Below are positions 43,252 through 52,575 of a stretch of 64,000 nt of DNA, one piece after another. Below the pieces are notes generated by a model. That model was not told the origin of the DNA. It did not search any database and worked only from the letters and a program-made list of their open reading frames with translations. Both the position numbers and the translations under genes were made by a program. The DNA lies in NCBI RefSeq assembly GCF_000949475.1, contig NZ_JRHC01000002.1, forward strand, positions 62,001 to 126,000, given 5' to 3'. Numbering within the stretch: the stretch's first letter is position 1; each line of letters opens with the position of its first letter. This DNA comes from Draconibacterium sediminis (lineage in GTDB: Bacteria; Bacteroidota; Bacteroidia; Bacteroidales; Prolixibacteraceae).

Positions 43252-44121
43252 TCAACCTCCAATTTTTTCAAGTTCCCTATACAATCCTTTCCCATTGATA
43301 TTTTGAATTTCAAGGCCAGGCCGAACGTTTAGCTCTAAAATCTGTGGGCCATAGCGTTGGTCGATTACAAAATCAATTCCCAGATAATGAAGTGGAACAA
43401 CCTCCTGTATTTTTTGAGAGATTTCCATTATTTCACTCCAATAAGGGAGCTGTAACCCGGTAAGAATTACCCCGGTATCAGGATGGGTGCCGAATGACGA
43501 TGAGAGGCCCGGGGCAATAAAAGTTATCCCAGACCCGATGTCAATACCTACCCCAATCCCTCCTGCGTGAAGGTTGGCTTTCCCTTTGGAACGCTTTGAG
43601 GGAATCCGCATCATTGCCATCACTGGTGTTTTCTTAAAAACAATAACCCTTATGTCTGGAATTCCTTTGTAGCTGATTTTTTTCAAGAGGTCATCCAACT
43701 GAATTTTTTCTTCAATCAGCAGAGCGTCATCCATATTATCCAATGAATATACCCCGCTCAGGATGGAAGATGCATGTTGTGAAAGCCTTTCTTTTGAATA
43801 TTTCTCACCTGACGATGTGATCCATTTTCCATTTGTAAATTCATCAATAATCAGAATACCACTTCCTCCTTTTCCTTTCGCCGGTTTCATTACAAATCCC
43901 GACTGGCCGTATAAATCCTGTGCAATGTTTTTCAACTCGAAAAAATATCGATATGCCTTAATCAGCCTTGGAGTGGGAAATCCTTGTTTTTCCAGCAATT
44001 CCTTTGAAACCAGCTTGTCATCGGCCATCTTATAATGTTTACGCTCATTGTATTCATAAATAAAATCGATGTTACGCCGGTTAATCCCCAATATCTGATT
44101 ATATCTGCTTTTCTTACTCAT
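43252..44121 (-). CDS. RimK-like ATP-grasp ligase (alpha-L-glutamate ligase-like)
   Basis: A 289-residue ATP-grasp enzyme. Visible signatures are the Gly-rich loop GFVMKPAKGKGGSGI, IPDIRVIVF, MAMMRIPSKRSKGKANLHAGGIGVGID, and the metal-binding end GIDFVID...QILELNVRPGLEIQ. It should form an amide bond using ATP and an amino-acid or peptide donor. Neighbours are a membrane transglutaminase-like protein (8-bp overlap) and a TPR protein. Ligases of this kind with a 7TM transglutaminase-like partner have been described as a conserved amidoligase neighbourhood, but the product is unknown. Confidence 0.87.
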   Translation of the reverse strand: MSKKSRYNQILGINRRNIDFIYEYNERKHYKMADDKLVSKELLEKQGFPTPRLIKAYRYFFELKNIAQDLYGQSGFVMKPAKGKGGSGILIIDEFTNGKWITSSGEKYSKERLSQHASSILSGVYSLDNMDDALLIEEKIQLDDLLKKISYKGIPDIRVIVFKKTPVMAMMRIPSKRSKGKANLHAGGIGVGIDIGSGITFIAPGLSSSFGTHPDTGVILTGLQLPYWSEIMEISQKIQEVVPLHYLGIDFVIDQRYGPQILELNVRPGLEIQNINGKGLYRELEKIGG

Positions 44122-45739
44122 TGAAAAGGATTTTTCTGAATCTCCATACTTCTGTTAAACGCATCCCGGTCCAGTTTCCAAAATATAAGCCTCCACAAAT
44201 TACCAGAAGCATCGTTTCCGGGAAAGCAAGAACAAACGTTTGTAAAGCCAGAGATGTAATCACGATGTAGCAAAAAATGACAGTAATGACGGTATTGCCA
44301 TAAATTTTTAAGGCTTCCCTTGTCCCTGTTTCCTCGCTGATAAGGGAAAAACGTTCAATGGTAATAGCCATCAAGGCAAGTGGAAATAAGGTTGCTTTGG
44401 CTAATTGCATATTTCCAACCAGTACCCCGGAGGCTGATATAATGAGCAGGGAAAAAACCACAAATACCAAAAGGATGGTCAGTTTTGGGGTGTGTGTGAT
44501 TTTTAACCGGTTTACCCCCCACCGGATAATTGCTCCTGTAACGATTATCATCGAAAAGGTAACCAAGCCCCATAATAAATTGGTTTCGCGAAACGAAGAA
44601 GCGATTAGGGCAGGCAAGAATGTTCCAAAAGTCTGCAGTCCAATTACATTTCGAAAGATAATGGTGACGATGGCGCCGATGGGTATCATCAGTATAATCC
44701 TTAGTAAGCTTAATGACAGTCCGGCCTTTTGAAATAAATTCCATGCGTTCATGATGTTAAGAGGGTGAGCTGCCAACCCTTCATAATCTGATTCACGGGT
44801 AAAATCTTCGCGTTCAATGGAAAATGAGTATTTAAAATTTACATTTGATGTACGGCGAAAAAAAGCTTCATCGCCATAAGATGTAATCAGATAATTTTTG
44901 GGCATTTCGGCAAAGTGGTTATTGGTTGGGTCCATGGTCACCCATTCATCGCCGATTAACACTTCCAGCCATTGATGGGTAACGGTTTTTGTACCAGGAT
45001 TAAGAATAATCCCGCCCACCAGCCGGGCAGGGATTTTTAATGTTCTCAATAACCCAACCATTAACCTGCTTTTCCCGTTACAGCTTGCCTCCTGAAGGCG
45101 TAAGGCGGTCAAAGCATCTGTTTTGCCAGAAAATCCGGTGGTTTTAATATTATTATGAACGAAACTGAAAATTTTTGTCAGCACTTCGATTAAATCGGAG
45201 TTCCTGTCAATATCCAGGGATGTTAATACTTGGACAAGCTCTTCATCTCCTGATTGGACAAGGTCGGTATTCTCCAGGTACTTTTGATTTGATGAATTAT
45301 TTAAGGAGGATATTGGTAGTTTCTCAGGCAACAGAAAACTAACTTTCCTGCTTATAACATTAAACGAATAACTTATTTCCTGATGTCTGTCAGCATTTAC
45401 CTGGTTCCAGATCCCCGTTCTGTTTAAACCTGAATTCAACTGGGAATAATTAAAAGGTCCTGATAAAACCTGTTCATCGAAAATTTCCTGATGTGCATTT
45501 GTCGGTGGAAGCATTGCCCTGATATTTATTTCTCCCCCATGCCCGGTTGCCTCCATTGTTAAAGTTACCCGATACCCGGTTTCGGGCAATACCGTGGCCG
45601 GAGTATAATTAAATAGGAAAACCTTTATCAGAACCAGCCCGGCAAATATGGCAAGCAGCACAATAATGGTCATGTTTTTAATATTCATCCCTCTCAGCTT
45701 TTTGTTAAAAATCATAAATAACACGATTAAGAATCCCAT
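44114..45739 (-). CDS. Membrane-bound transglutaminase-like protein with C-terminal 7TM domain
   Basis: A 541-residue protein (an internal ATG at 45688 could be the real start, avoiding most of the overlap with the peptidase gene). After one N-terminal span, a periplasmic part includes a transglutaminase-like core (about 195-280) with Cys in EASCNGKS, His in THQWLEV and Asp in TMDPTN. About seven spans follow (about 350-530; LGLQTFGTFLPALIASSF). The family is usually named inactive transglutaminase, yet the triad is complete here. With the ATP-grasp ligase it may process or transfer a peptide across the membrane. Confidence 0.85.
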   Translation of the reverse strand: MGFLIVLFMIFNKKLRGMNIKNMTIIVLLAIFAGLVLIKVFLFNYTPATVLPETGYRVTLTMEATGHGGEINIRAMLPPTNAHQEIFDEQVLSGPFNYSQLNSGLNRTGIWNQVNADRHQEISYSFNVISRKVSFLLPEKLPISSLNNSSNQKYLENTDLVQSGDEELVQVLTSLDIDRNSDLIEVLTKIFSFVHNNIKTTGFSGKTDALTALRLQEASCNGKSRLMVGLLRTLKIPARLVGGIILNPGTKTVTHQWLEVLIGDEWVTMDPTNNHFAEMPKNYLITSYGDEAFFRRTSNVNFKYSFSIEREDFTRESDYEGLAAHPLNIMNAWNLFQKAGLSLSLLRIILMIPIGAIVTIIFRNVIGLQTFGTFLPALIASSFRETNLLWGLVTFSMIIVTGAIIRWGVNRLKITHTPKLTILLVFVVFSLLIISASGVLVGNMQLAKATLFPLALMAITIERFSLISEETGTREALKIYGNTVITVIFCYIVITSLALQTFVLAFPETMLLVICGGLYFGNWTGMRLTEVWRFRKILFNE

Positions 45740-46673
45740 ATAGTTCTTCCTCTTCCCTTTTTAGTTTTCCTTCGTTCAGGGGTTGTTTAGGCGAGCAAAT
45801 TTCAAGTGTAACCGAAGGATGGGGGTTCAAACAGGTTTTGGTCCCTATGGGGATTAATTCTTCCATCATGAAACCGCTCGTACACCAATCAGAGGCTATC
45901 CCGGGGCTGTTTACCATCTCTGACGATGAGCGCCAGGGAGGCTCCGCTGAGCCTCCTGCAGCAATAATCATATCTCGCAACCGGGTTAGTGCAGCATTTC
46001 CTGACGAATAAAAAGCACCTTGTCCCAGCTTGTTATTTTCGATGGGTACACGGACCAGATTTTCATATATGTTTTCATTTCCCGAATGAAGAAAAAGACT
46101 GGCTTTATATTTATTTTGGTTTATTAGATTAATCAAAGCAACGGTTTCCGGTTCCGGTTGTTTCTCGATGCTCCCGAATGGAAAATTCCTGTTCAGATCA
46201 ATACCTTTTCCATTCTCCCTTTCATTTTCGATATAACCATCCGGGTTATGGATGAGAATGATATCGACCGAAATTTTCTGCACGCTTATTTTTTGACCGT
46301 TACCTTCGTCTAAAAAACGTGCCATAAAATATAAAAGGGCTGTTACCGGCGCCGCTTCATCTCCATGGGTGCCGGCAACAATCAGGAACCGTGATTCTGT
46401 ATCTTCCCCGGTATACCCAATCCGAATCAAGGGAATGGGTTTGTGAAGCCTGGCGCTTCTGCCAATCCTGAATAATTCGGTGTTTCCCGGAAAATTTTTA
46501 TGAATCCTGTTTAACCGAGCGTAAAGCTCATCAATAACAGGATACAGATTCAAAGTATAGGTATCGTCACATTCAAAACTTTGCACCTTTTTTATCCTGT
46601 TGGTATGGTCAGAACATCCTGTCAGCATGATGAGCAGAAGCAGAATCCTGAGAAATAGCCCTTTAATAATCAT
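45705..46673 (-). CDS. Lipoprotein zinc carboxypeptidase of the M14/succinylglutamate desuccinylase type
   Basis: A 322-residue protein with lipobox (LIMLTGCS). Zinc ligands are visible in GTHGDE and LFLHSG; GKGIDLNRNFP gives the substrate-binding Asn-Arg of M14 peptidases, and VTLEICSP the catalytic Glu. It would cleave an amino acid or acyl-amino acid from a periplasmic substrate, perhaps the product of the adjacent ATP-grasp ligase. Its 3' end overlaps the transglutaminase-like gene by up to 35 bp. Confidence 0.83.
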   Translation of the reverse strand: MIIKGLFLRILLLLIMLTGCSDHTNRIKKVQSFECDDTYTLNLYPVIDELYARLNRIHKNFPGNTELFRIGRSARLHKPIPLIRIGYTGEDTESRFLIVAGTHGDEAAPVTALLYFMARFLDEGNGQKISVQKISVDIILIHNPDGYIENERENGKGIDLNRNFPFGSIEKQPEPETVALINLINQNKYKASLFLHSGNENIYENLVRVPIENNKLGQGAFYSSGNAALTRLRDMIIAAGGSAEPPWRSSSEMVNSPGIASDWCTSGFMMEELIPIGTKTCLNPHPSVTLEICSPKQPLNEGKLKREEEELYGILNRVIYDF

Positions 46674-46682
46674 TCTGCTTTT

Positions 46683-48308
46683 TTAAGGTAAGGTATTTAA
46701 ATAGCTTTGCGCTTTGGCAGCTTTTGAACAGTTCGGATAATCAATGATAACCTTCTCATAAGCAATACGTGCATTTGCAATGTCACTTGATTTATGATAG
46801 CTCCGGGCAATGTAATACCATGCTTCGCCAGCCATTTTGTTGCTGCTTTCCGTTGTAACCACATGCTGTAAAGAAATAACCGCGTTGACATAATCCGTTT
46901 GATGATAATAGCTAAGTCCAATCCAATAATAACAGGAAGGTAATTTTGTACTCTGTGGATAATTGGTAATGACATTATAAAATTCCGATATCGCGTTGGA
47001 ATAATCATCACTGTTATAGTAACACCATCCTATTTTATACTGGGCCTGGTCGGCGTTATCAGAAGAAGGATGTGCGGATACAATCGCGGCATAATCTGCC
47101 CTGGCATCGGCGTAAGTATATGTTTCCAAATCATATTTACAATTTGCCTTGTAATACATCGCTGAAACTTTATTGTCACTTTTAGGGAATGTGGTTATAA
47201 AAGAATCATATTCAGCTATCGCCGATGCTAATTGGTTGTTGTTATAATAAGCCATAGCCCGGTAATACTTGGCTTTTTCAGTTCTTAAACTGGCAGGATA
47301 GGTAGACAAAAAGGTTGAGAAGTCATTAATCGCCGTTGCATAGCCTGAAGCTCTGTAATTTGTATAACCAATCTGATAATGCGCATCTTCAGCATTGGAC
47401 GTATTCGGATAATTATTTATCACCTTGTTGAATTCGGTAATAGCCTGTGCGTAATTTCCTGCTGATGAATAGATGGTTGCAATGTTGTACTGCGCATCGC
47501 CTGCTCTAGCAGATGATGGATAATCCTGAATCAGTTTCTTGTAGGCATTTATTGCGGATGTATTGTCATTTAACTTCTCATAGGCCCTGCCCACAGAATA
47601 CTGGGCATCTGAAGCCTTTGCATTTGTAGGATAATTATTAACTACTTTGTTATAGTAAGAAATGGCACCGGAAAAGTTTTCCTTCACTGCTTCAATTTTA
47701 CCCAACCAATAATTTGATAGAGGGATTAATGGATGTGTGGGATATTTTGATATAAACGAAGTAAATCTTGCTTCTGCTACGTCATAGTCATCCAGCGTAT
47801 AATAATCAAAGGCAATTTTATATTCCGCATCAATAACCAGGCTGTCACCAGGAAATTTATCAATTAACTCCTTGTATGAGGCTATCGCTGCCAAGTCCTC
47901 ACCCTTTATGTCCAAACGATTGGCTTTAACAAAGAGTTCTTCTGCCGAACTGCTTTTTTGAATTGCTGTTAATGTTATTTTCCCAACCGAAACAGTTTCC
48001 CCTGCTTTTGTTAAATTAACATTACTCACAAAAGCATCCTGAAAACCAGTCTTTTGGGCTTTCAGCGTGTAGCTGCCATAGGGGACAGAACTAATGGTAT
48101 AATTCCCGTAGGAATCACTTATTGCGACAAGAGATGTCCCTTCGATAAAAATATAAACATCGCTGTGCGTTATTTGCCCGCTAAGTTCCACCGTACCCTT
48201 TATAAATCCTTTCGGTGTAATTCCGGTGACCAGGGTTTGTGCGAATAAATTTATATTCATCACACCAATTAAAACGAATAAAGCTGTTAATGAAATTTTA
48301 TTAGCCAT
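46683..48308 (-). CDS. Exported TPR protein with carboxypeptidase-regulatory-like domain
   Basis: A 541-residue protein with signal peptide (MANKISLTALFVLIGVMNINLFAQ), a CarboxypepD_reg-like domain (about 36-115; GTVELSGQITHSDVYIFIEG) and about ten YbgF/BamD-type TPR repeats (about 120-540) with the recurring pattern D-A-x-Y-x-I-G...A-I-x-x-Y-x-x-x-I-x-x-Y-P. It ends 9 bp upstream of the peptidase gene and heads the operon. A periplasmic scaffold or cell-wall-associated role is likely. Confidence 0.85.
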   Translation of the reverse strand: MANKISLTALFVLIGVMNINLFAQTLVTGITPKGFIKGTVELSGQITHSDVYIFIEGTSLVAISDSYGNYTISSVPYGSYTLKAQKTGFQDAFVSNVNLTKAGETVSVGKITLTAIQKSSSAEELFVKANRLDIKGEDLAAIASYKELIDKFPGDSLVIDAEYKIAFDYYTLDDYDVAEARFTSFISKYPTHPLIPLSNYWLGKIEAVKENFSGAISYYNKVVNNYPTNAKASDAQYSVGRAYEKLNDNTSAINAYKKLIQDYPSSARAGDAQYNIATIYSSAGNYAQAITEFNKVINNYPNTSNAEDAHYQIGYTNYRASGYATAINDFSTFLSTYPASLRTEKAKYYRAMAYYNNNQLASAIAEYDSFITTFPKSDNKVSAMYYKANCKYDLETYTYADARADYAAIVSAHPSSDNADQAQYKIGWCYYNSDDYSNAISEFYNVITNYPQSTKLPSCYYWIGLSYYHQTDYVNAVISLQHVVTTESSNKMAGEAWYYIARSYHKSSDIANARIAYEKVIIDYPNCSKAAKAQSYLNTLP

Positions 48309-48419
48309 TTGTGATGTGTTAAATGTTATATGATTTGAATTGTTTCCAATTTCCTGTGTAATTTTTAATTTCTCTCACGGTTTCCAACAAACCACAACAT
48401 TCGTATAGGGCATTTATTT

Positions 48420-48818
48420 TCAATTCCCTTTTTGCACTGTAAAATGAATGTCACCGGAGTAATTTGTTAAAGTGACCTGAATTTTCCATGCTCCCGGATT
48501 CCCGGAATCAGTTACAAAACTTCCATTATCATCGATTCTGTTGGAGTAGACTTCCGTGTTATTTGAGTCAAAAACTTTAAGTGTCACGGTTCCATTTTGC
48601 AAATTCGTTGATTGCCATATTTTTGCCACACCTGATGTATTGCTCCAGGTGTATTCCAGAACTTTGGTAACATTTACCATATTGGTAACCTGGAACGAGA
48701 AATTATCCACTTTATTAATGATCGTTGGCTCATTGACAAGTCCATCGTCCTTTGAACAGGACGAAAAAATAGCTAAGCTTAGCAGTAAAAAAGCGGTAAG
48801 TTTTAGTGAATTTTTCAT
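48420..48818 (-). CDS. Small putative lipoprotein, unknown function
   Basis: A 132-residue protein with a lipobox (LAIFSSCSKDD). The mature part is beta-rich (FSFQVTNMVNVTKVLEYTWSNTSG...GAWKIQVTLTNYSGDIHFTVQKGN), suggesting a single jelly-roll or Ig-like domain exposed at the surface. It is a single gene: 111 bp upstream of the TPR gene, with a bidirectional hairpin on its 5' side. Confidence 0.75.
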   Translation of the reverse strand: MKNSLKLTAFLLLSLAIFSSCSKDDGLVNEPTIINKVDNFSFQVTNMVNVTKVLEYTWSNTSGVAKIWQSTNLQNGTVTLKVFDSNNTEVYSNRIDDNGSFVTDSGNPGAWKIQVTLTNYSGDIHFTVQKGN

Positions 48819-48888
48819 TTTTATTGAATTTAAATTTTTGTTAGATTTTAATATGGTATTTTGTGCCGTTTTTAAATTTTGTTTAGAT

Positions 48889-48914
48889 AAAGAGGAAGCC
48901 TCTACTTCCTCTTT
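48889..48914. terminator. Bidirectional hairpin terminator
   Basis: AAAGAGGAAG (48889-48898) and CTTCCTCTTT (48905-48914) form a perfect 10-bp stem with a 6-nt loop, followed by TTT on the plus strand and AAA-rich sequence before it. It lies in the 372-bp gap between two minus-strand lipoprotein genes. The same GAGGAAG core recurs in the second hairpin at 49131-49153. Confidence 0.6.
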
Positions 48915-48916
48915 TT

Positions 48917-49130
48917 AACGAATAATTTATGCAACGATGAAACGACCCTATGCACCTAATTAATGAATGCGTATACAGAAAAGTTAATCCTAGGTACGTA
49001 AGATTGTTTCTTTATTCTAAATTCCAGTTTTTGTCGAAAGTGTTATCCAGATTTTGTTTATCATCCGGCAATGTCTCATTTTTTTCAAAAAAGAGATATG
49101 CAATATGCCTCGTAATCTTATTTTTGGAAT
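48917..49130. other. Spacer between two GAGGAAG hairpins, no gene seen
   Basis: About 210 bp of AT-rich DNA between the two hairpins, with no defensible ORF. Promoter elements for the minus-strand lipoprotein at 48420 are expected nearby but were not clear. Confidence 0.35.
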
Positions 49131-49153
49131 GAGGAAGCGTTATCCGCTTCCTC
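49131..49153 (-). terminator. Hairpin terminator after the lipoprotein gene at 49191
   Basis: GAGGAAGCG (49131-49139) and CGCTTCCTC (49145-49153) form a perfect 9-bp stem. It lies 38 bp after the stop of the minus-strand lipoprotein gene and is followed on that strand by ATTCCAAAAATAAG, a poor T-tract. On the plus strand TTTT follows. Confidence 0.5.
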
Positions 49154-49190
49154 TTTTGTTCCATCAGGAACAAATCTATTTGTATATACC

Positions 49191-49889
49191 TCATTGATTG
49201 ATTTCAACTTCCTTTGCCAAATCCAGTCCATCGGATACGATATCGAAAATATCAGAATTGTAATTCTCACTGATAACTATGACCCCGTTTACTTTCGATG
49301 CAGAGGACAATTGTTCATTTGTTACCGCTGCAAACCAAGCCGAAGGATCGATGGTAACTTGTGCCAGCGCACTTTCGTTTGTTGAAAAGGTTATTTTCCC
49401 CTGTTTTTCAACTTCGAAGTTTTCTCCGGAATTAAATTCAAAAAGCACGTCGTGGCTTGTCCCGCTTAAATCTATATAAGTCCCGTTTAATCGAATGGCG
49501 GGTTCCGGCCCATTATCCTGAAGTTCTATTTCCACTTCCACCTGGTCGTACGTCCCGGCAGGAATTTCGGCGTAAGAAATGTCCGGTGTTGTTTTACCTG
49601 TTGCAAAGTCAATTTTTGTATTCATCTCCACTTGGAAATCAATCCCTACAGAATCATTTTGTGTCTGAGCCTGGAATTCAACTCTTCTAAGAATTATAGT
49701 TCCGGAAGCAAATGATAACGATTTTGATTGACTTGTTGATTTTAATACAAAGGGTGTAGTAATCGTATTAAATTTCAGATCGATCTTTGGTTCGGTTAAA
49801 GAATCATCGTTGCTACAACTAGCAAAAATAATTGCGAAGAACAGTAAAACTGATAATTGTTTTAATTTAAATCTTTTCATAATTTTCAA
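49191..49889 (-). CDS. Putative DUF4382-like lipoprotein
   Basis: A 232-residue protein (second ATG at 49880) with lipobox (FAIIFASCSND). The mature domain is beta-rich, with SGTIILRRVEFQAQ, DISYAEIPAGTYDQVEVEIEL and a C-terminal ITFSTNESALAQVTIDPSAWF, which resembles DUF4382-type domains of Bacteroidota lipoproteins. It is 28 bp downstream of the acidic lipoprotein gene and probably in its operon, divergent from the sigma factor gene. Confidence 0.7.
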   Translation of the reverse strand: MKIMKRFKLKQLSVLLFFAIIFASCSNDDSLTEPKIDLKFNTITTPFVLKSTSQSKSLSFASGTIILRRVEFQAQTQNDSVGIDFQVEMNTKIDFATGKTTPDISYAEIPAGTYDQVEVEIELQDNGPEPAIRLNGTYIDLSGTSHDVLFEFNSGENFEVEKQGKITFSTNESALAQVTIDPSAWFAAVTNEQLSSASKVNGVIVISENYNSDIFDIVSDGLDLAKEVEINQ

Positions 49890-49917
49890 TTTTTGTTAAT
49901 CCATATTCATTCTGTAT

Positions 49918-50961
49918 TTATTCTAATCTTGAGAAATATAAATTTTTATTCCTATCCTCTTCATCACCTTGGGCTATCAATTTAACTCCCTGACTTCCAG
50001 CTTCGATAATCTCCCAATCTTCATTTAGCCAATCCAAGGATTCGTCATCTGTATCAAATTCAATTTCAATAATGTTTTCTAGTTCTTCAATATACAGTTT
50101 CCATTCACCGGGAATACTCTCCTGGCTATGCTCTGCTTTCAAGGTATAATTGGGGTAAAAAACAAATGTATACCCCATAAATGCTGATGTTTTATCTGAA
50201 GCATCAGAATAAAGTGATACAATCCAGGCATTTGACGTTAATAATTCCGCAAAAGGATAGTCTTCTTCATTAAATTCTATCACATCATCTTCATCACAAC
50301 CATCACTTAATACTGATATCATTTCCTTCAATTCAGTATTGTTGTTTACTCTAATCGTATCCTCATTGTAAAATAACAATTGGATTGGATATAGCATTTC
50401 AATAATAATATCATCTTCCAAATCGTCAAATAAGTTGTATAACTCCGAATCATTTTTAACTACTACGTTTTCATGCTTTTGAAAAGTGATATTATAGGTC
50501 ATCAATTCAATAGGGAAAATAAAATCAACACATTCTATATCATCATCTTCCAGTTCATCAAATTGTTCCCTTAATTCTTCCAACTCATCTTCATCATTCA
50601 AAATAATTTCTGTGTAATCATGCAGAATAATTGTAATAGGAAAAATGATTTCTATGTCATCGTGATACTCATAATAGTCATACTTTAATTTGTTAATATC
50701 TGCATCTGAATTAATAGTAAAAACCTGGTCATTAATTTCTACCTCGTACGGAAATTTTATGCTAAATCCGCTACACTTATCGATAAAATTATCGATAGAT
50801 CCATCTTTAAGAACGACATTATGGATTAGTCTGGCAAGCGTATCATTTGCGCTAATTACTTCTTCTTCACCAGGTTCTGTTATTTCAATATATTCTTTCT
50901 GGCAACCAAAAGCAATTAGTGTAACCATCAGAACCAACCAATATAAATTTATAGATTTCAT
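49918..50961 (-). CDS. Acidic lipoprotein with four internal repeats
   Basis: The start at 50961 gives MKSINLYWLVLMVTLIAFGCQKEY, a lipoprotein signal with lipobox AFGC. Residues about 60-240 hold four related units: FPYEVEIND...INKL, FPITIILHDY...ELEELRE, FPIELMTYN...ELYNLFDDL and YPIQLLFYN...ELKEMISVL. Each starts with an aromatic-Pro and ends with an acidic N/D-x-x-E-L helix. A lipocalin-like tail (AWIVSLYSDASDKT...WKLYIEELENIIEI) follows. It is very acidic. It is divergent from the sigma/FecR/receptor genes over a gap of about 115 bp and may be controlled by that sigma factor. Confidence 0.72.
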   Translation of the reverse strand: MKSINLYWLVLMVTLIAFGCQKEYIEITEPGEEEVISANDTLARLIHNVVLKDGSIDNFIDKCSGFSIKFPYEVEINDQVFTINSDADINKLKYDYYEYHDDIEIIFPITIILHDYTEIILNDEDELEELREQFDELEDDDIECVDFIFPIELMTYNITFQKHENVVVKNDSELYNLFDDLEDDIIIEMLYPIQLLFYNEDTIRVNNNTELKEMISVLSDGCDEDDVIEFNEEDYPFAELLTSNAWIVSLYSDASDKTSAFMGYTFVFYPNYTLKAEHSQESIPGEWKLYIEELENIIEIEFDTDDESLDWLNEDWEIIEAGSQGVKLIAQGDEEDRNKNLYFSRLE

Positions 50962-51076
50962 ATTGTATTTCATGTTTACAAGAATTAAACAGTTCATCAA
51001 AAAAATGTCCTACCTCCGATTCAATTTTTTTTTTGTAACCTTGTGTTTTCGTCTTTTAAATACGTTAACATTAATA

Positions 51077-51601
51077 ATGACCAAGAGCGATCGAAATAAG
51101 AATGTATGCCATGAAAAAGTGTTTAATGAGCTTTTCAAATCACTTTCGAAGGATTTGTATAATTTTCTTTATTACAAATATGGCGAAAATAACAATCCTG
51201 AGGATGTTGTTCAGGTTGCTTTTGAAAAACTTTGGAAGAATTGTAAAATGGTTGTGCCGGATAAAGCAAAATCTTTTATCTATACAGTTGCAAACAATGA
51301 AATGCTGAATTCAATTTCACGCAAGAAAACAGCGCTCAATTATAGCATTCAAAAGCCCAAAGATCATTCCATCGAATCTCCTGAATATTTATTAGAAGAG
51401 AAAGAATATCACGAACGACTAAAGAAAGCCATTGAAGAATTAACAGAAGAACAACGCGTCACATTTTTACTGAATAGGGTTGATGGGAAAAAACATCAGG
51501 AAATTGCAGATTTGCTTGGTATCTCTAAAAAAACAGTAGAAAAGCGAATATATACTACATTAAAAATACTTCGAAAAAAAGTTGAAACCGATAAAATTTG
51601 A
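51077..51601 (+). CDS. ECF sigma-70 factor
   Basis: The ATG at 51077 gives a 174-residue protein of normal ECF size; earlier in-frame codons run back into the divergent promoter region. Region 2 is FKSLSKDLYNFLYYKYGENNNPEDVVQVAFEKLWKN; region 4 is LTEEQRVTFLLNRVDGKKHQEIADLLGISKKTVEKRIYTTLKILRKKV. It is followed by FecR and a TonB receptor with an STN-like domain, the classic cell-surface signalling arrangement. It probably activates these genes and the divergent lipoproteins. Confidence 0.92.
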   Translation: MTKSDRNKNVCHEKVFNELFKSLSKDLYNFLYYKYGENNNPEDVVQVAFEKLWKNCKMVVPDKAKSFIYTVANNEMLNSISRKKTALNYSIQKPKDHSIESPEYLLEEKEYHERLKKAIEELTEEQRVTFLLNRVDGKKHQEIADLLGISKKTVEKRIYTTLKILRKKVETDKI

Positions 51602-51657
51602 CAATACAGGTAGGATTTTAAGACTTGAACCTGTTATAATAATGGAATTCGAATGCA

Positions 51658-52575
51658 ATGAATAAGGAAGAAAAAATAAGGAAATGGCTTGCCGGAGAAC
51701 TATCGGAAACTGAAAAGAATAAATTTGAACTCAGTTCAGAATTTGTAGAAATTAAAAGGTTACTAGAGGCAGTTAAATCTTTTAAAGCGCCTGATTACGG
51801 CATTGACACTGAACTTAACAAGTTATCGAAAAACATTTTCCACCAGCAAAAAACTATTAATTTTTACAAAAAAATTAGCCCTTTGTTAAAAATTGCGGCA
51901 ATATTAATTTTTGTTATTGGCACAAGCCTTTTTTCGTATAAATACTTTTCCAAAATCAATATTAAAGGCGAATGGTTTGCAGAACAAGGCGAAGTGTATT
52001 TGCCGGATTCATCGCTAGTAATACTTAATTCCGGGTCTAGATTAAGATATTCTATAGATAATTGGGCGAATGAACGCAATGTTCAACTAGAAGGCGAAGC
52101 GTTTTTTAAAGTAAAAAAAGGCTCACTTTTTAATGTTTCAACAGAAAATGGAACGGTAGAAGTTTTGGGAACAGAATTCGATGTTAAGGATTGGGGAAGT
52201 TATTATGAAGTTACTTGTTACACTGGTTTGGTTAAGGTTAATACAAGTGAAAAATCGGTACTATTAAAACCCAATTCGGTATTTAGAAATATTGGTGAAA
52301 ATGATACGGAATATACAATTTCAAATCAATCTGAACCGACATGGCTTAAAGGGGAAAGTACTTTTAAAAGTGTTCCTTTAGTTTATGTTTTCGAGGAACT
52401 GGAAAGACAATATGAAACTTCTGTTAAGACAATAAATGTTGACCTCAACCAATTATTTACCGGAAGTTTCTCTCACGATAATTTAGAACTCTCAATTGAA
52501 GCAATTACCATTCCGATAAATTTAGATTACAAGATTAAAAAGAACAAAAATATTATAACCGTTGAAGATAAATAA
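51658..52575 (+). CDS. FecR-type anti-sigma regulator
   Basis: A 305-residue protein: cytoplasmic N-terminus (MNKEEKIRKWLAGELSETEKNKFE), one membrane span (about 80-98; ISPLLKIAAILIFVIGTSLFSY), a FecR periplasmic domain (YLPDSSLVILNSGSRLRYS...RNVQLEGEAFFKV...VEVLGTEFDVKDWG) and a C-terminal DUF4974-like domain (PLVYVFEELERQYETSVKT). It transmits the receptor signal to the sigma factor. It lies 56 bp after the sigma gene and overlaps the receptor gene by 14 bp. Confidence 0.93.
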   Translation: MNKEEKIRKWLAGELSETEKNKFELSSEFVEIKRLLEAVKSFKAPDYGIDTELNKLSKNIFHQQKTINFYKKISPLLKIAAILIFVIGTSLFSYKYFSKINIKGEWFAEQGEVYLPDSSLVILNSGSRLRYSIDNWANERNVQLEGEAFFKVKKGSLFNVSTENGTVEVLGTEFDVKDWGSYYEVTCYTGLVKVNTSEKSVLLKPNSVFRNIGENDTEYTISNQSEPTWLKGESTFKSVPLVYVFEELERQYETSVKTINVDLNQLFTGSFSHDNLELSIEAITIPINLDYKIKKNKNIITVEDK

